This document shows positions 17,230-24,800 of a stretch of DNA of 64,000 nucleotides, piece after piece. The position numbers and the translations under genes were made by a program. The stretch spans positions 1 to 64,000 of IMG/VR virus record IMGVR_UViG_3300003543_000059; one strand, written 5' to 3'. The stretch is from a virus. Below the pieces are notes generated by a model, which saw only the letters and a program-made list of their open reading frames with translations, ran no database searches and was not told where the DNA came from. Numbering within the stretch: position 1 is the first letter of the stretch; every line of letters starts with the position of its first letter.

Positions 17230-17288
17230 ATTCTGATATTCTAATAAAGGTAAAATCCAATAAAAACAATAATAAAGGAAAAACATCT

Positions 17289-17819
17289 ATGTCAGATTCT
17301 ACGAAAGAAGAAAAACCACAAGTAGACCCAACACCTGCCCCACCTAAACGTAAGGGGCGAAAGAAAAACTTTCTTAATAACAGTGACTTATTAAATGAAA
17401 CGATATTAAGCCAAGAGCAGGGTAGAATGACAGAAAAATTAGCAACTATGTTGTTAGTTTTGTGTGATAAATATAAAAAATCAAAACAAGGTGACTTCAC
17501 CCGTTACACGTTCTTTAACGAAATGAAATCTAATGCCTTAGAAAATTTGGTTAAAAATGCTTGGCGTAAATTTGATGCTGAAAGGTTTTCAAATGCGTTT
17601 GCTTTCTATACCCAATGCGTACATAACTCTTACTTGCAATATCTCACTTATGAAAAACGTCACAGAAATATTCGTGATGCTTTGTTGGTTTCCCACGGTA
17701 AAACACCATCATTCAAATATATGGAAGAACATGCTGAAAAATCTTCTGGCACTTATTCCTCTGATGAAATGGTAGATTCTGGTGCGGATTTGAATTATGA
17801 CGGTGCTATGGTAGAATAA
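17289..17819 (+). CDS. late transcription sigma factor, gp55-like
   Basis: A 176-residue protein, about the length of T4 gp55 (185). After a Pro/Lys-rich head it reads N-N-S-D-L-L near residue 30, Y-T-F-F-N-E-M-K-S-N-A around 75-85, then F-D-A-E-R-F-S-N-A-F-A-F-Y-T-Q with a nearby E-K-R-H-R, matching the sigma region 2-like core of gp55. gp55 directs host RNA polymerase to TATAAATA promoters, with the sliding clamp as activator in T4. About twenty such motifs in this window fit that role. A sigma70-type promoter precedes the gene and AAAGGAAAAAC precedes the ATG. Confidence 0.85.
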   Translation: MSDSTKEEKPQVDPTPAPPKRKGRKKNFLNNSDLLNETILSQEQGRMTEKLATMLLVLCDKYKKSKQGDFTRYTFFNEMKSNALENLVKNAWRKFDAERFSNAFAFYTQCVHNSYLQYLTYEKRHRNIRDALLVSHGKTPSFKYMEEHAEKSSGTYSSDEMVDSGADLNYDGAMVE

Positions 17820-17823
17820 CTTC

Positions 17824-17852
17824 TTGACAATTCAATGACACTACACTATTAT
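17824..17852 (+). promoter_or_regulatory. strong sigma70 promoter for the gp47/gp46 operon
   Basis: Consensus TTGACA at 17824-17829, 17-base spacer, TATTAT at 17847-17852. It has no TTTGCA box, so it differs from the repeated early modules. Confidence 0.75.
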
Positions 17853-17882
17853 GCAGTTTAAAATTGTTAACGGTGGGGTGTT

Positions 17883-18020
17883 ATGAATCTGAGTGTTGGA
17901 ACAGGAATAGCTATAGTTAGTATGTGGGCATTGCCTGTAGCTTGTAGTGTAATCATGAAAAACATGCGAAGACTATGGGTTAAATACGCATGGGACAAAG
18001 CGAGAACTATTAAAGAATGA
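17883..18020 (+). CDS. small membrane peptide, 45 residues
   Basis: Starts at an ATG after GGTGGGGTG, 31 bases past a consensus promoter. Residues 5-25 form a hydrophobic helix (G-T-G-I-A-I-V-S-M-W-A-L-P-V-A), followed by a basic tail, so it is probably an inner-membrane peptide. Its TGA overlaps the gp47-like start (ATGA), which supports translation. Confidence 0.65.
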   Translation: MNLSVGTGIAIVSMWALPVACSVIMKNMRRLWVKYAWDKARTIKE

Positions 18021-19090
18021 AAATGTTTGACAAATGCGCTATGTTTACTGATATACATTTTGGTAGACGTAATAACAGTGAAGCGCACAATAAGGACTGT
18101 TTAAATTTTGTAGAATGGTTTTGTGAACAGGTCAAAAATGACCCCACGATTGACCATATTATGTTCTTAGGTGATTGGTTTGAAACTCGTAGTGCTATCG
18201 ACCAAGAAACCATTAACTACTCTCAGAAAGCGTTTGACTTGCTTGAAGCACTTGAAATGCCCATCTACATGTTAGTAGGTAATCATGATTTGTATCGTAA
18301 ATTTTCTAGGGATATTAACTCGTCTAACATCTTTAAAGAATACAACAATCTTATCATCATTCAGGAGCCTGAAGTTCGACCGGAACTTCATGATTCATTC
18401 TTGACACCATTTTTGTTCAGCCATGAATTTGAAGAAGTTGTTAAATACAGTAAGTACAAGACGTGGTTTGGTCATTTGGAACTGAACGACTTTTACATTA
18501 CAGGGTATTACAATGTTAAAATGGAACACGGAGCAGACCCGAAACTCTTTAAAGATGTCGATAGGATATTTACTGGACACTATCATCGTAGGCAGTCTTA
18601 CAATAATATTCACTATATTGGTTCTCCATTTGGCTTCGATTTTAGTGATATAGACGATTTCGACAAAGGTATGGCTACTTTCAGCCACATTACCGAAGTA
18701 ACAGAATATTTCAATTATGAAGAAGGTGCCAAGTTCACCCAAATCAAACTAACCAAACTCTTAACAGATTTAAAAGCTGGAACTCTCAAATACCCTAACA
18801 ATATTTCGATACGTTGTGTGTTGGACATGGTGTTGGATTATGAGAAACATATGACAGTTAAAGACCTGATTATGAAGTCTTTTGATGTTAGAGAGTTAAA
18901 GTTTGATGACCCTATCGAACTAAGACAATCATTGATGAACGCTGACACCGAAGAAGTTGATATTCTTATGGAAAACGAAGACGGTGAATTGCCAGAACTT
19001 AAAGAATTGGTTATAATCATGTTAGCTAAAATTGACACCGATAAAATTGACAATGACCTGTTGGTGAAACTATATAAAGAAATAACATAA
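18017..19090 (+). CDS. recombination endonuclease subunit, gp47-like (SbcD/Mre11)
   Basis: A 357-residue metallophosphoesterase with the Mre11 motif set: Asp12-x-His14 (T-D-I-H-F-G), Asp53 (F-L-G-D-W-F-E), Asn89-His90-Asp91 (V-G-N-H-D-L), then G-H-L-E-L and G-H-Y-H-R. It matches T4 gp47 (339 residues), which with gp46 resects DNA ends for recombination-dependent replication and degrades host DNA. It overlaps the preceding small gene by ATGA. The partner gp46-like gene lies 600 bases downstream behind three small genes. Confidence 0.93.
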   Translation: MKMFDKCAMFTDIHFGRRNNSEAHNKDCLNFVEWFCEQVKNDPTIDHIMFLGDWFETRSAIDQETINYSQKAFDLLEALEMPIYMLVGNHDLYRKFSRDINSSNIFKEYNNLIIIQEPEVRPELHDSFLTPFLFSHEFEEVVKYSKYKTWFGHLELNDFYITGYYNVKMEHGADPKLFKDVDRIFTGHYHRRQSYNNIHYIGSPFGFDFSDIDDFDKGMATFSHITEVTEYFNYEEGAKFTQIKLTKLLTDLKAGTLKYPNNISIRCVLDMVLDYEKHMTVKDLIMKSFDVRELKFDDPIELRQSLMNADTEEVDILMENEDGELPELKELVIIMLAKIDTDKIDNDLLVKLYKEIT

Positions 19091-19320
19091 TGGAAGAATT
19101 AGAAAAAATTGCTGACTATCTTTGTGGATATGTGGTAGAATCTAATTCTATTCGTGTTGATACTGGTGACCGTACCAGTAAAGAAAACTACGATGACTTA
19201 TTGGATTTAGAATCTGATATTGGTCATTTAATGGTAGAATGGGATGTTGTCGATAAATGGGCTGACCATGATACCCAAATTATAACGTTTCAAAAGGTTA
19301 AGAAAAATGGCAAGATTTAA
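19090..19320 (+). CDS. small protein of unknown function between gp47 and gp46
   Basis: A 76-residue protein starting in a TAATG overlap with the gp47-like gene. It is acidic in the middle, has one Cys and no membrane segment or known motif. It overlaps the next gene by 14 bases, so the cluster is translated as one unit. Confidence 0.7.
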   Translation: MEELEKIADYLCGYVVESNSIRVDTGDRTSKENYDDLLDLESDIGHLMVEWDVVDKWADHDTQIITFQKVKKNGKI

Positions 19321-19507
19321 AGTGAAAGGCGAAGGTTTCGGTGGATTTATGGCGTGGGTGTTTGGCGTGTTATTATCGTTTGCGGCTATCTACGCCTTCT
19401 ATTGGGTATTCAAATCATTCAGCTATTGGTTGTTCTATGAAGACATGGTGCAAGACACAGTAAAAGAAATGCTTGGGCGTTATGTTAAACCTGAATCATT
19501 AAAATAA
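19307..19507 (+). CDS. small membrane protein
   Basis: A 66-residue protein with a basic N-terminus and one long, very aromatic hydrophobic stretch at residues 13-45 (M-A-W-V-F-G-V-L-L-S-F-A-A-I-Y-A-F-Y-W), giving one or two membrane passes. It overlaps the preceding gene by 14 bases. Function unknown. Confidence 0.7.
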   Translation: MARFKVKGEGFGGFMAWVFGVLLSFAAIYAFYWVFKSFSYWLFYEDMVQDTVKEMLGRYVKPESLK

Positions 19508-19508
19508 C

Positions 19509-19694
19509 ATGGAAAATATCTGGAATCGTTTAGACCTACTCGCTGGTGCTCAACTCTCTCATTTTCGCTATCTCGACTTCGAAAGATACAAACAAGAGTT
19601 GATAGAGCGTGATGTTAATTATACCCAAGAAGGTGAAATCTTATTAGAGAAATTCATTTGGGGCGAAGCTTACGAAACACATCATAATGATTAA
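19509..19694 (+). CDS. small protein of unknown function
   Basis: A 61-residue acidic, helical protein (E-R-Y-K-Q-E-L-I-E-R-D near the middle). It begins directly after the membrane protein gene and overlaps the gp46-like start by eight bases. No recognised domain. Confidence 0.65.
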   Translation: MENIWNRLDLLAGAQLSHFRYLDFERYKQELIERDVNYTQEGEILLEKFIWGEAYETHHND

Positions 19695-21438
19695 TTTTCT
19701 ATCTGTAGATTTTAAAAACTTTCAAAGTTATGGTAATGCTGTTACTAGTTTCACTTTTAATAGTGATGGCACCAATCTTATCAATGGCGAAAATGGTGCT
19801 GGTAAATCCTCCATCATTTCAGCATTGGTGTATGGTTGCTATGGTAAATCCACCGAAGGGCTTAAAGACAACGACTTAATCAACAATATCAACGGTAAAA
19901 ATATGGAAGTTACTGTTATATTTGAGAAAGGTGGGACGTATTACAAAGTCTATCGCGGTAGAAAGACCAAAGATGGTGACCAAGTTCGTCTATGGGAAAA
20001 TGATGTTAATGATTTTCCCAGTACAGAGGTTTTCAACGATAAGAATGAAAAAACACTGGTTCCTGCCAAGTTTACGAACGATAAGGTTGAACGTATCATT
20101 AACATTTCCTATGAGTTGTTCATTAGAATCGTGGTGTTTTCTGCTAATAGCAAACCGTTCTTTGAACTAACACCTCGCACTGGAGCGGCAAACCAATCAG
20201 ACATCATTGAAGAACTTTTCGAAATCACTGAGTTGGCTGCAAATGCTGACAAGCTTAAAGATAAGACCAAAGAAACTGACACAGCTTTACAGGTTGAAAT
20301 GTCAAAGTCTGAAATGGTGGTCAAAGAACTTGAACGTTATAAAATTCAAATCACCAACATTGAAACGCGTATAGCAAAATGGGATGTCGATACTAAAGAC
20401 ACAATATCTAAGCTTAAAAAAGCTTTAGGTAAAGTTGAAGATGTTTCATTAGAAGATGAAAAGGGTTTTCATAAACAACGTGATGATTTACAAAAAGAAA
20501 TCAATGATGTTGAAGGTAAAATTAAAACTTTGAAAAGTCATATTCGAGATGAACTGTGTAGTAAGCTTAAACTTATCAATGAGTTAGAGCATCTTAATAA
20601 TGCTGAATGTCCGTATTGTTTTCAAAAGTTTGAGGCACCGGAAAAGATTGAATCGTGTGGTGCGTCGATTAAGACACATGACGAAACTATAGCTCTCACT
20701 GATGAAGCCAAAAGCAAGCTTGATGATGAACTTCGTGATTATCTAACCAACATGGATTTGATTACAGATTCCATAACGATTGATAACTTAGAAGAATTGT
20801 TAGCTATTCAGAATCAGAAAGAAGTGATACTGGACAAAATTGATGATTTGAAACAATCTGTGAACCCACACAACGAATCATTAACCGAGTTGAAGGATTC
20901 ACCTGTTAAATCGCATGATATGAGCCTTATCAATGACTTAACTACGAGAAAGGAACATCAAAAATTCTTGTATAAATTGTTGACAGATAAGAATAGCTTT
21001 ATTCGTAAAACTTTACTAAATAAACATCTACCGTATCTTAATGAAAGGTTGTATTACTATCTAACTGAGATGAATTTACCGCATACGGTGGAATTTGGGC
21101 AAGATTTAAGCGCAGTAATAACAAAGTATGGCAAGACTCTTAACTTTAAGAGTTTGTCCACTGGTCAACGTTCTCGTGTGAATTTGGCGTTATCATTTGC
21201 TTTCCGTGATATATTGCAGAAAATTTATGGTATGATTAACATTTACATTCTGGACGAAGTGTTAGACCGTGGCTTAGATAGTGAAGGTGTGGAATTAGCT
21301 GCAAAGCTATTGAAACGTAAAGGGGTTGAAGAAGATGTATCGATTTACATCATTACACATCGTAATGAGCTAGATAACTTCTTCGACAATATTATAACAG
21401 TAGAAATGGATAACAATTTTTCAAGGATTAAAGAATGA
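19687..21438 (+). CDS. recombination endonuclease subunit, gp46-like (SbcC/Rad50)
   Basis: A 583-residue ABC-type ATPase. Walker A is G-E-N-G-A-G-K40-S-S; coiled coils fill residues about 170-300 and 330-420; the zinc hook C-P-Y-C is near residue 308; the signature motif L-S-T-G-Q-R-S-R is near 490; and Walker B with the D-loop (I-Y-I-L-D-E-V-L-D) is near 518. T4 gp46 has 560 residues. With the gp47-like nuclease it processes DNA ends. It overlaps the next small gene by ATGA. Confidence 0.94.
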   Translation: MINFLSVDFKNFQSYGNAVTSFTFNSDGTNLINGENGAGKSSIISALVYGCYGKSTEGLKDNDLINNINGKNMEVTVIFEKGGTYYKVYRGRKTKDGDQVRLWENDVNDFPSTEVFNDKNEKTLVPAKFTNDKVERIINISYELFIRIVVFSANSKPFFELTPRTGAANQSDIIEELFEITELAANADKLKDKTKETDTALQVEMSKSEMVVKELERYKIQITNIETRIAKWDVDTKDTISKLKKALGKVEDVSLEDEKGFHKQRDDLQKEINDVEGKIKTLKSHIRDELCSKLKLINELEHLNNAECPYCFQKFEAPEKIESCGASIKTHDETIALTDEAKSKLDDELRDYLTNMDLITDSITIDNLEELLAIQNQKEVILDKIDDLKQSVNPHNESLTELKDSPVKSHDMSLINDLTTRKEHQKFLYKLLTDKNSFIRKTLLNKHLPYLNERLYYYLTEMNLPHTVEFGQDLSAVITKYGKTLNFKSLSTGQRSRVNLALSFAFRDILQKIYGMINIYILDEVLDRGLDSEGVELAAKLLKRKGVEEDVSIYIITHRNELDNFFDNIITVEMDNNFSRIKE

Positions 21439-21569
21439 TACGATTCGTAAGTAAGATTTTACCAGCAAAATTAGTAATGGAATTGGAATGTGCTGCTAGT
21501 GATAGGGGTATGACTATAGTAGATTTTTTGTGGTTTGTTATAAACAAGCATGACGAGAATACTTTATAG
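21435..21569 (+). CDS. small peptide, 44 residues
   Basis: Starts in an ATGA overlap with the gp46-like stop and ends at a TAG. The sequence has a helical core (A-K-L-V-M-E-L-E-C-A-A) followed by M-T-I-V-D-F-L-W-F-V, which may form a short arc-like or hydrophobic helix. Function unknown; coupling is the main evidence. Confidence 0.55.
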   Translation: MIRFVSKILPAKLVMELECAASDRGMTIVDFLWFVINKHDENTL

Positions 21570-21634
21570 CAGGTACCAGTTTGCCGCTACGAAGCTTTTT
21601 GCCGCCCAAAAACGCTCATAACTAATTGATTTAT

Positions 21635-21868
21635 ATGTCAGAAAAGAGAAAACCAACATACACACTGTTGCTCAAAAAAGAGGGCAACACAAAATCCGAT
21701 AAATTGGAGCTTTTTGATAAGTTTTTGTACCCAGAATTTAAGAATAGAGGTGGTGTTTGGCGGCTTCGTGTTAATGGTAAATGGTTTCCCGCAAATGCGA
21801 AAGAACCTAGATTTTTTACAGGAACAGAAGTTCGGAATATGTTCTTTAGGCAGATAATGTTATGGTAG
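21635..21868 (+). CDS. small basic protein of unknown function
   Basis: From the ATG at 21635, a 77-residue basic protein (M-S-E-K-R-K-P-T-Y-T-L-L-L-K-K; W-R-L-R-V-N-G-K-W-F-P). A TTG nine bases upstream in frame is an alternative start; neither has a strong ribosome binding site. It overlaps the next gene start. It may bind nucleic acid, judged from charge only. Confidence 0.6.
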   Translation: MSEKRKPTYTLLLKKEGNTKSDKLELFDKFLYPEFKNRGGVWRLRVNGKWFPANAKEPRFFTGTEVRNMFFRQIMLW

Positions 21869-22122
21869 TTAATATTAAAGATGATGAATGCGACATTTAC
21901 ATAGGTCGTGGTTCAAAGTGGGGTAATCCTTTTCGCATTAATATTGATGGTAATCGTGAAGAAGTTTTAGCCTTATATGAAATGTGGCTTATGAACAACC
22001 CAGAATTAATGACAGATTTACCTGAGTTAGAAGGTAAGATATTGGGGTGCCACTGTAAGCCTAAAGCTTGTCATGGTGATATTATTGAACAACTAATAGA
22101 AGTAAAAAAATATGTTGACTGA
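21862..22122 (+). CDS. DUF4326-type protein
   Basis: An 86-residue protein with the typical pattern of the DUF4326 family: Y-I-G-R-G-S-K-W-G-N-P-F near residue 13, and the C-terminal G-C-H-C-K-P-K-A-C-H-G-D. The Cys/His cluster suggests metal binding. The family is common in phages and has no settled function. It overlaps both neighbours by a few bases. Confidence 0.8.
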   Translation: MVVNIKDDECDIYIGRGSKWGNPFRINIDGNREEVLALYEMWLMNNPELMTDLPELEGKILGCHCKPKACHGDIIEQLIEVKKYVD

Positions 22123-22465
22123 TTTTGAAACAGGGTTTAACGATGAAACCTCTTATATGGATTATCTAAGAACTTACCCTAGAGATGGTAAGCACCTAAT
22201 ACTGCATACAGATTTACCGTGTAGTATCACAAAAGGTTCCGACCCTTTCTGGTTTCGTGACGATAAAAATATAGACCGCGAAAGTAAAACACAATTCTGG
22301 TATGTTAGTTTTGATTTGATGCCATATAATATCCCTATAAAGGCATTTCTGACTGTAGAGAATGCTTATAAGTATGCTCTATCGTGCTACATTAACTATC
22401 TAGATGTTGAATCCAAACGTTGTCATGATATTCTAATCAATCTGAATCTCCCACCAAAGGAGTGA
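22112..22465 (+). CDS. protein of unknown function
   Basis: A 117-residue protein with several aromatic strands (F-W-Y-V-S-F-D-L-M-P-Y) and a C-terminal Asp/Asn-rich helix. No recognised domain. It starts inside the preceding gene's end (11-base overlap), so it is translated with it. Confidence 0.65.
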   Translation: MLTDFETGFNDETSYMDYLRTYPRDGKHLILHTDLPCSITKGSDPFWFRDDKNIDRESKTQFWYVSFDLMPYNIPIKAFLTVENAYKYALSCYINYLDVESKRCHDILINLNLPPKE

Positions 22466-22476
22466 TTTTTAAGCTT

Positions 22477-22484
22477 TATAAATA
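22477..22484 (+). promoter_or_regulatory. late promoter TATAAATA of the resolvase gene
   Basis: Perfect late motif 28 bases before the RuvC-like gene. Confidence 0.75.
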
Positions 22485-22512
22485 GTTGAAAAACTATGAT
22501 AAGGCTTAAAAA

Positions 22513-22992
22513 ATGTATAAAATTACTATGGGGATTGACCAATCTTTTTCTTGCACTGGTATTGTTGTTTTTGATGGCAATGATTATATGATTCATCATC
22601 AAACTATTAAGACTAAAAAAGAAGAAGGTTCTATATTTAAACGAAGTCTAATAATAACTAATAATATTATAGATTTAATTAAATTATATGGCGTAGACCG
22701 AATTAATATTGAAGGATTAGCATTTGGGAATATGCCAGGTAATGCTACTAGAGATTTAGCGTGTTTACAAGGCGTGATAATAACTAAAATATTAGATGTA
22801 TTGGGTAAAGAATGTAATATTATACCGCCTAAAACTGTTAAAAAAATAGCTACTGGTAATGGTAATGCCTCAAAAAGTGATATGATAGCATCATTACCAG
22901 AAAAAATATTAGAAGAGTTTAAATTAAAAGGGTACCGTAAAACCACAGGCATGGCTGATGTGACAGATGCTTTTTTTATTGGTAAATTTTAA
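22513..22992 (+). CDS. RuvC-like Holliday junction resolvase
   Basis: A 159-residue RNase H-fold protein of RuvC length. The four acidic residues are visible: Asp9 (G-I-D-Q-S-F-S-C-T-G), Glu67 (I-N-I-E-G-L), and Asp149/Asp152 (A-D-V-T-D-A). It would cut branched DNA to free packaging substrate, the task of the unrelated gp49 in T4. Late timing from a TATAAATA promoter fits. Codons here are unusually AT-rich compared with the gp46/47 genes. Its end overlaps the mini-gene 22989-23153 on the other strand. Confidence 0.85.
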   Translation: MYKITMGIDQSFSCTGIVVFDGNDYMIHHQTIKTKKEEGSIFKRSLIITNNIIDLIKLYGVDRINIEGLAFGNMPGNATRDLACLQGVIITKILDVLGKECNIIPPKTVKKIATGNGNASKSDMIASLPEKILEEFKLKGYRKTTGMADVTDAFFIGKF

Positions 22993-23153
22993 TGTGTGTA
23001 TTTAAAAGCGTACTTGGGGTCTTTTTTCATAATCTGTTCGTATGGTGTCATTTCTTTAGGTTCGTGTTGGTGCCAACCCCACACTTGTTGTGGTGATATT
23101 TTGTCGAAACCATGAAGGCTTTCTCTGTCTGCGTGTAAACGATATAAGTCCAT
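22989..23153 (-). CDS. 54-residue mini-member of the FPEGE-repeat family
   Basis: Begins M-D-L-Y-R-L-H-A-D-R-E-S-L and ends K-D-P-K-Y-A-F-K-Y-T-H, matching the family N-terminus and one half-repeat. It is exactly as long as the mini-gene at 3746-3910. A CATAAATA late-type motif lies 28 bases upstream on the same strand. Its stop overlaps the end of the RuvC-like gene. Function unknown. Confidence 0.65.
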   Translation of the reverse strand: MDLYRLHADRESLHGFDKISPQQVWGWHQHEPKEMTPYEQIMKKDPKYAFKYTH

Positions 23154-23166
23154 TCTTTCAACCTTT

Positions 23167-23174
23167 TATAAATA
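23167..23174 (+). promoter_or_regulatory. late promoter TATAAATA for the repeat-protein cluster
   Basis: Perfect late motif 25 bases before gene 23200, divergent from the minus-strand motif at 23181-23188. Confidence 0.7.
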
Positions 23175-23180
23175 TTACTA

Positions 23181-23188
23181 TATTTATG
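23181..23188 (-). promoter_or_regulatory. late promoter variant CATAAATA of the mini-gene
   Basis: Minus-strand CATAAATA 27 bases before the ATG at 23153. Confidence 0.5.
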
Positions 23189-23199
23189 AGAAACGACAA

Positions 23200-23433
23200 A
23201 TGAACTTTTTAAAACTACATAATGAACCGGAAAAATTAGCTGGCTATGAAGAGTTGTTAAATAATGCTACTTTTATATGGACAGAGCTTACTGATATGGA
23301 TAGCGCAGATTATGATGAATATTTTGCTGATACCACAGTTCTTGAACCATATGAACATGTTTTAGCGAAAGACCCTTATTATGTGTATATGTATGCGCAT
23401 TATGTATTGGATGCTCAGTTTCCTGAAGGGTGA
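23200..23433 (+). CDS. FPEGE-repeat protein, ends early at a frameshift
   Basis: A 77-residue reading frame starting M-N-F-L-K-L-H-N-E-P-E-K-L and stopping right after F-P-E-G at a TGA. Dropping one G of the GGG before that stop restores the family sequence (E-G-E-D-A-I-A-K...) for another 18 codons to a TAG at 23486-23488, which overlaps the next gene's ATG. The full product would have about 95 residues. Either the gene is mutated or the ribosome shifts +1 here. A late promoter precedes it. Confidence 0.65.
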   Translation: MNFLKLHNEPEKLAGYEELLNNATFIWTELTDMDSADYDEYFADTTVLEPYEHVLAKDPYYVYMYAHYVLDAQFPEG

Positions 23434-23488
23434 AGATGCTATAGCAAAAACTTTGTTTGCAAAACAATATAGAGAAGACCAATGGTAG
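23425..23488 (+). other. frameshift site and +1-frame continuation of gene 23200
   Basis: At GAA-GGG-TGA the zero frame ends. The +1 frame (GGT-GAA-GAT-GCT-ATA) continues the conserved repeat to TAG 23486-23488. A Gly-tRNA on GGG could slip to GGT with the stop codon in the A site, as in stop-codon-linked +1 frameshifting. A simple one-base insertion is equally compatible. Confidence 0.5.
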
Positions 23489-23934
23489 ATGAAGAAGAAT
23501 TAAACCTATATAGATATTACAGTAAACCACAAGATTTGTATGAGTTTGAAGATACACTTACTGCTAAATTTTTTGAATGGTATGATGGATTTGATGAAAA
23601 CGATTATGATGGTACGTATGAAGAAATTACAGAATCTCCACGATTAGCTTTTTTGTTTGTTAAACGTATGATAGGTAGACCGTTTCCCGCATTGGAAAGT
23701 GTTATAGCTAAAGACGCTAAATATGCGTATCAGTATGCACAAAATATATTAGATGCCCCGTTTCCTGAAGGTGAAGCCGCCATTGCTAAAGATGCGAATC
23801 AATCGTATTTCTATTCTACTGCTGTCTTGGGTGAACCTTTCATCAAAGGCGAAGAAGCCATAAAGAAAAGCAAAGCGTGGAGCAATCATTATTATAGGAA
23901 ATACCCAAACAGGGATTATTTAGGAAGGAAATAA
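23482..23934 (+). CDS. FPEGE-repeat protein, 150 residues
   Basis: After a short acidic head, the family motif L-N-L-Y-R-Y-Y-S-K-P-Q-D-L appears, followed by two to three repeat units (F-V-K-R-M-I-G-R-P-F-P-A, Y-A-Q-N-I-L-D-A-P-F-P-E-G-E-A-A-I-A, then a final F-I-K-G-E). The ATG overlaps the stop of the +1 frame of the previous gene, suggesting translational coupling to the frameshifted product. Function unknown. Confidence 0.7.
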   Translation: MVDEEELNLYRYYSKPQDLYEFEDTLTAKFFEWYDGFDENDYDGTYEEITESPRLAFLFVKRMIGRPFPALESVIAKDAKYAYQYAQNILDAPFPEGEAAIAKDANQSYFYSTAVLGEPFIKGEEAIKKSKAWSNHYYRKYPNRDYLGRK

Positions 23935-23935
23935 A

Positions 23936-24391
23936 ATGTTACTACACGAAATATTTGATAGACCTTTACCATACAAACAGGTAAGCTCTTCGTCACACAA
24001 AGATTCATTTGAATTTACCACATCTGGAGGTATTACAATCAATGTCAATGTGTTTAAGATTCCAGATTTTAGACAAGCTGGTGTTGATATTGATGGTGCT
24101 GGTATAGGGTTTGACTTCCAGAACACAGAATTTGAGGGTGATAAAGAAGGTATAACTGGCACTAGTGACGAGTTTGAAGTTTTTTCGACCGTGATAACCA
24201 TCATTAGGAAAGCGTTGCTAGAACACGACCCTGAGTTGGTAGCATTTGGTGCTCATGAAGGTAACAGACAGTCGTTATACGATAAAATGATTAAGTTTAT
24301 GCAACGTAAATATTCTTATGAACTATTAGATACGCCTCCTGTGATGTTCCCATTGGGTGATTCCAAGTATTATGTGTTGAAAAAACTATGA
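23936..24391 (+). CDS. protein of unknown function with an internal-protein-like N-terminus
   Basis: A 151-residue protein beginning M-L-L-H-E-I-F, very like M-L-L-L-E-I-F at 24801. A clear L-x-E cleavage site is less obvious here than in the other members. The middle is beta-rich (G-G-I-T-I-N-V-N-V-F; V-D-I-D-G-A-G-I-G-F-D-F), and an A-F-G-A-H-E-G-N-R-Q segment near residue 105 resembles small GNAT-like phage proteins, but not convincingly. AGGAAATAAA precedes the ATG, and the stop overlaps the next start (ATGA). Confidence 0.6.
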   Translation: MLLHEIFDRPLPYKQVSSSSHKDSFEFTTSGGITINVNVFKIPDFRQAGVDIDGAGIGFDFQNTEFEGDKEGITGTSDEFEVFSTVITIIRKALLEHDPELVAFGAHEGNRQSLYDKMIKFMQRKYSYELLDTPPVMFPLGDSKYYVLKKL

Positions 24392-24759
24392 TAGAATTCA
24401 ATCTATACAAAATATTTAATAACCCAGAAGAGCTGGATTTATATGATGGGATGGTTAATGGTAATGTGGATATATTCTGGGATACGTATAAAGATAATGC
24501 TGATAAGCTTAAAACTAATGAAAATTTGATTTCTAGTCGAGCAGATTATTCATACAAATACGCTAAAAACATATTAGATGGACAACGTTTCCCTAAAGGT
24601 GAAGATGCCATTGCCACTAATGCTGAATACGCATTTAGATATGCTAGAGATACGTTGAAAAAAAGATTTAAAAAAGGTGAGGATGTCATCTATAAAAGTG
24701 AATATTCTGATATATATGACGATTTCCTCCAATCTTTAAAGAATATACCAGTAGATTGA
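24388..24759 (+). CDS. FPEGE-repeat protein, 123 residues
   Basis: Starts in an ATGA overlap. It has the family head (F-N-L-Y-K-I-F-N-N-P-E-E-L) and about two repeat units (Y-A-K-N-I-L-D-G-Q-R-F-P-K-G-E-D-A-I-A and Y-A-R-D-T-L-K-K-R-F-K-K-G-E-D). Last family member of this cluster. Function unknown. Confidence 0.7.
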   Translation: MIEFNLYKIFNNPEELDLYDGMVNGNVDIFWDTYKDNADKLKTNENLISSRADYSYKYAKNILDGQRFPKGEDAIATNAEYAFRYARDTLKKRFKKGEDVIYKSEYSDIYDDFLQSLKNIPVD

Positions 24760-24766
24760 TAAATAA

Positions 24767-24774
24767 TATAAATA
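24767..24774 (+). promoter_or_regulatory. late promoter TATAAATA
   Basis: Perfect motif 26 bases before the ATG at 24801; an adjacent GATAAATA at 24759-24766 may also serve. Confidence 0.7.
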
Positions 24775-24800
24775 CTTTAAAAATATATAAAGGAAACACA

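Noticed and set aside
18395-18742. 115-codon minus-strand ORF
   Set aside because: Antisense to the gp47-like gene with all its metal-binding motifs.
21570-21634. possible small RNA or riboswitch in the gap after gp46
   Set aside because: Only weak inverted repeats and no terminator; too little to call.
22599-22952. 117-codon minus-strand ORF
   Set aside because: Complete shadow of the RuvC-like resolvase, whose catalytic residues support the plus strand.
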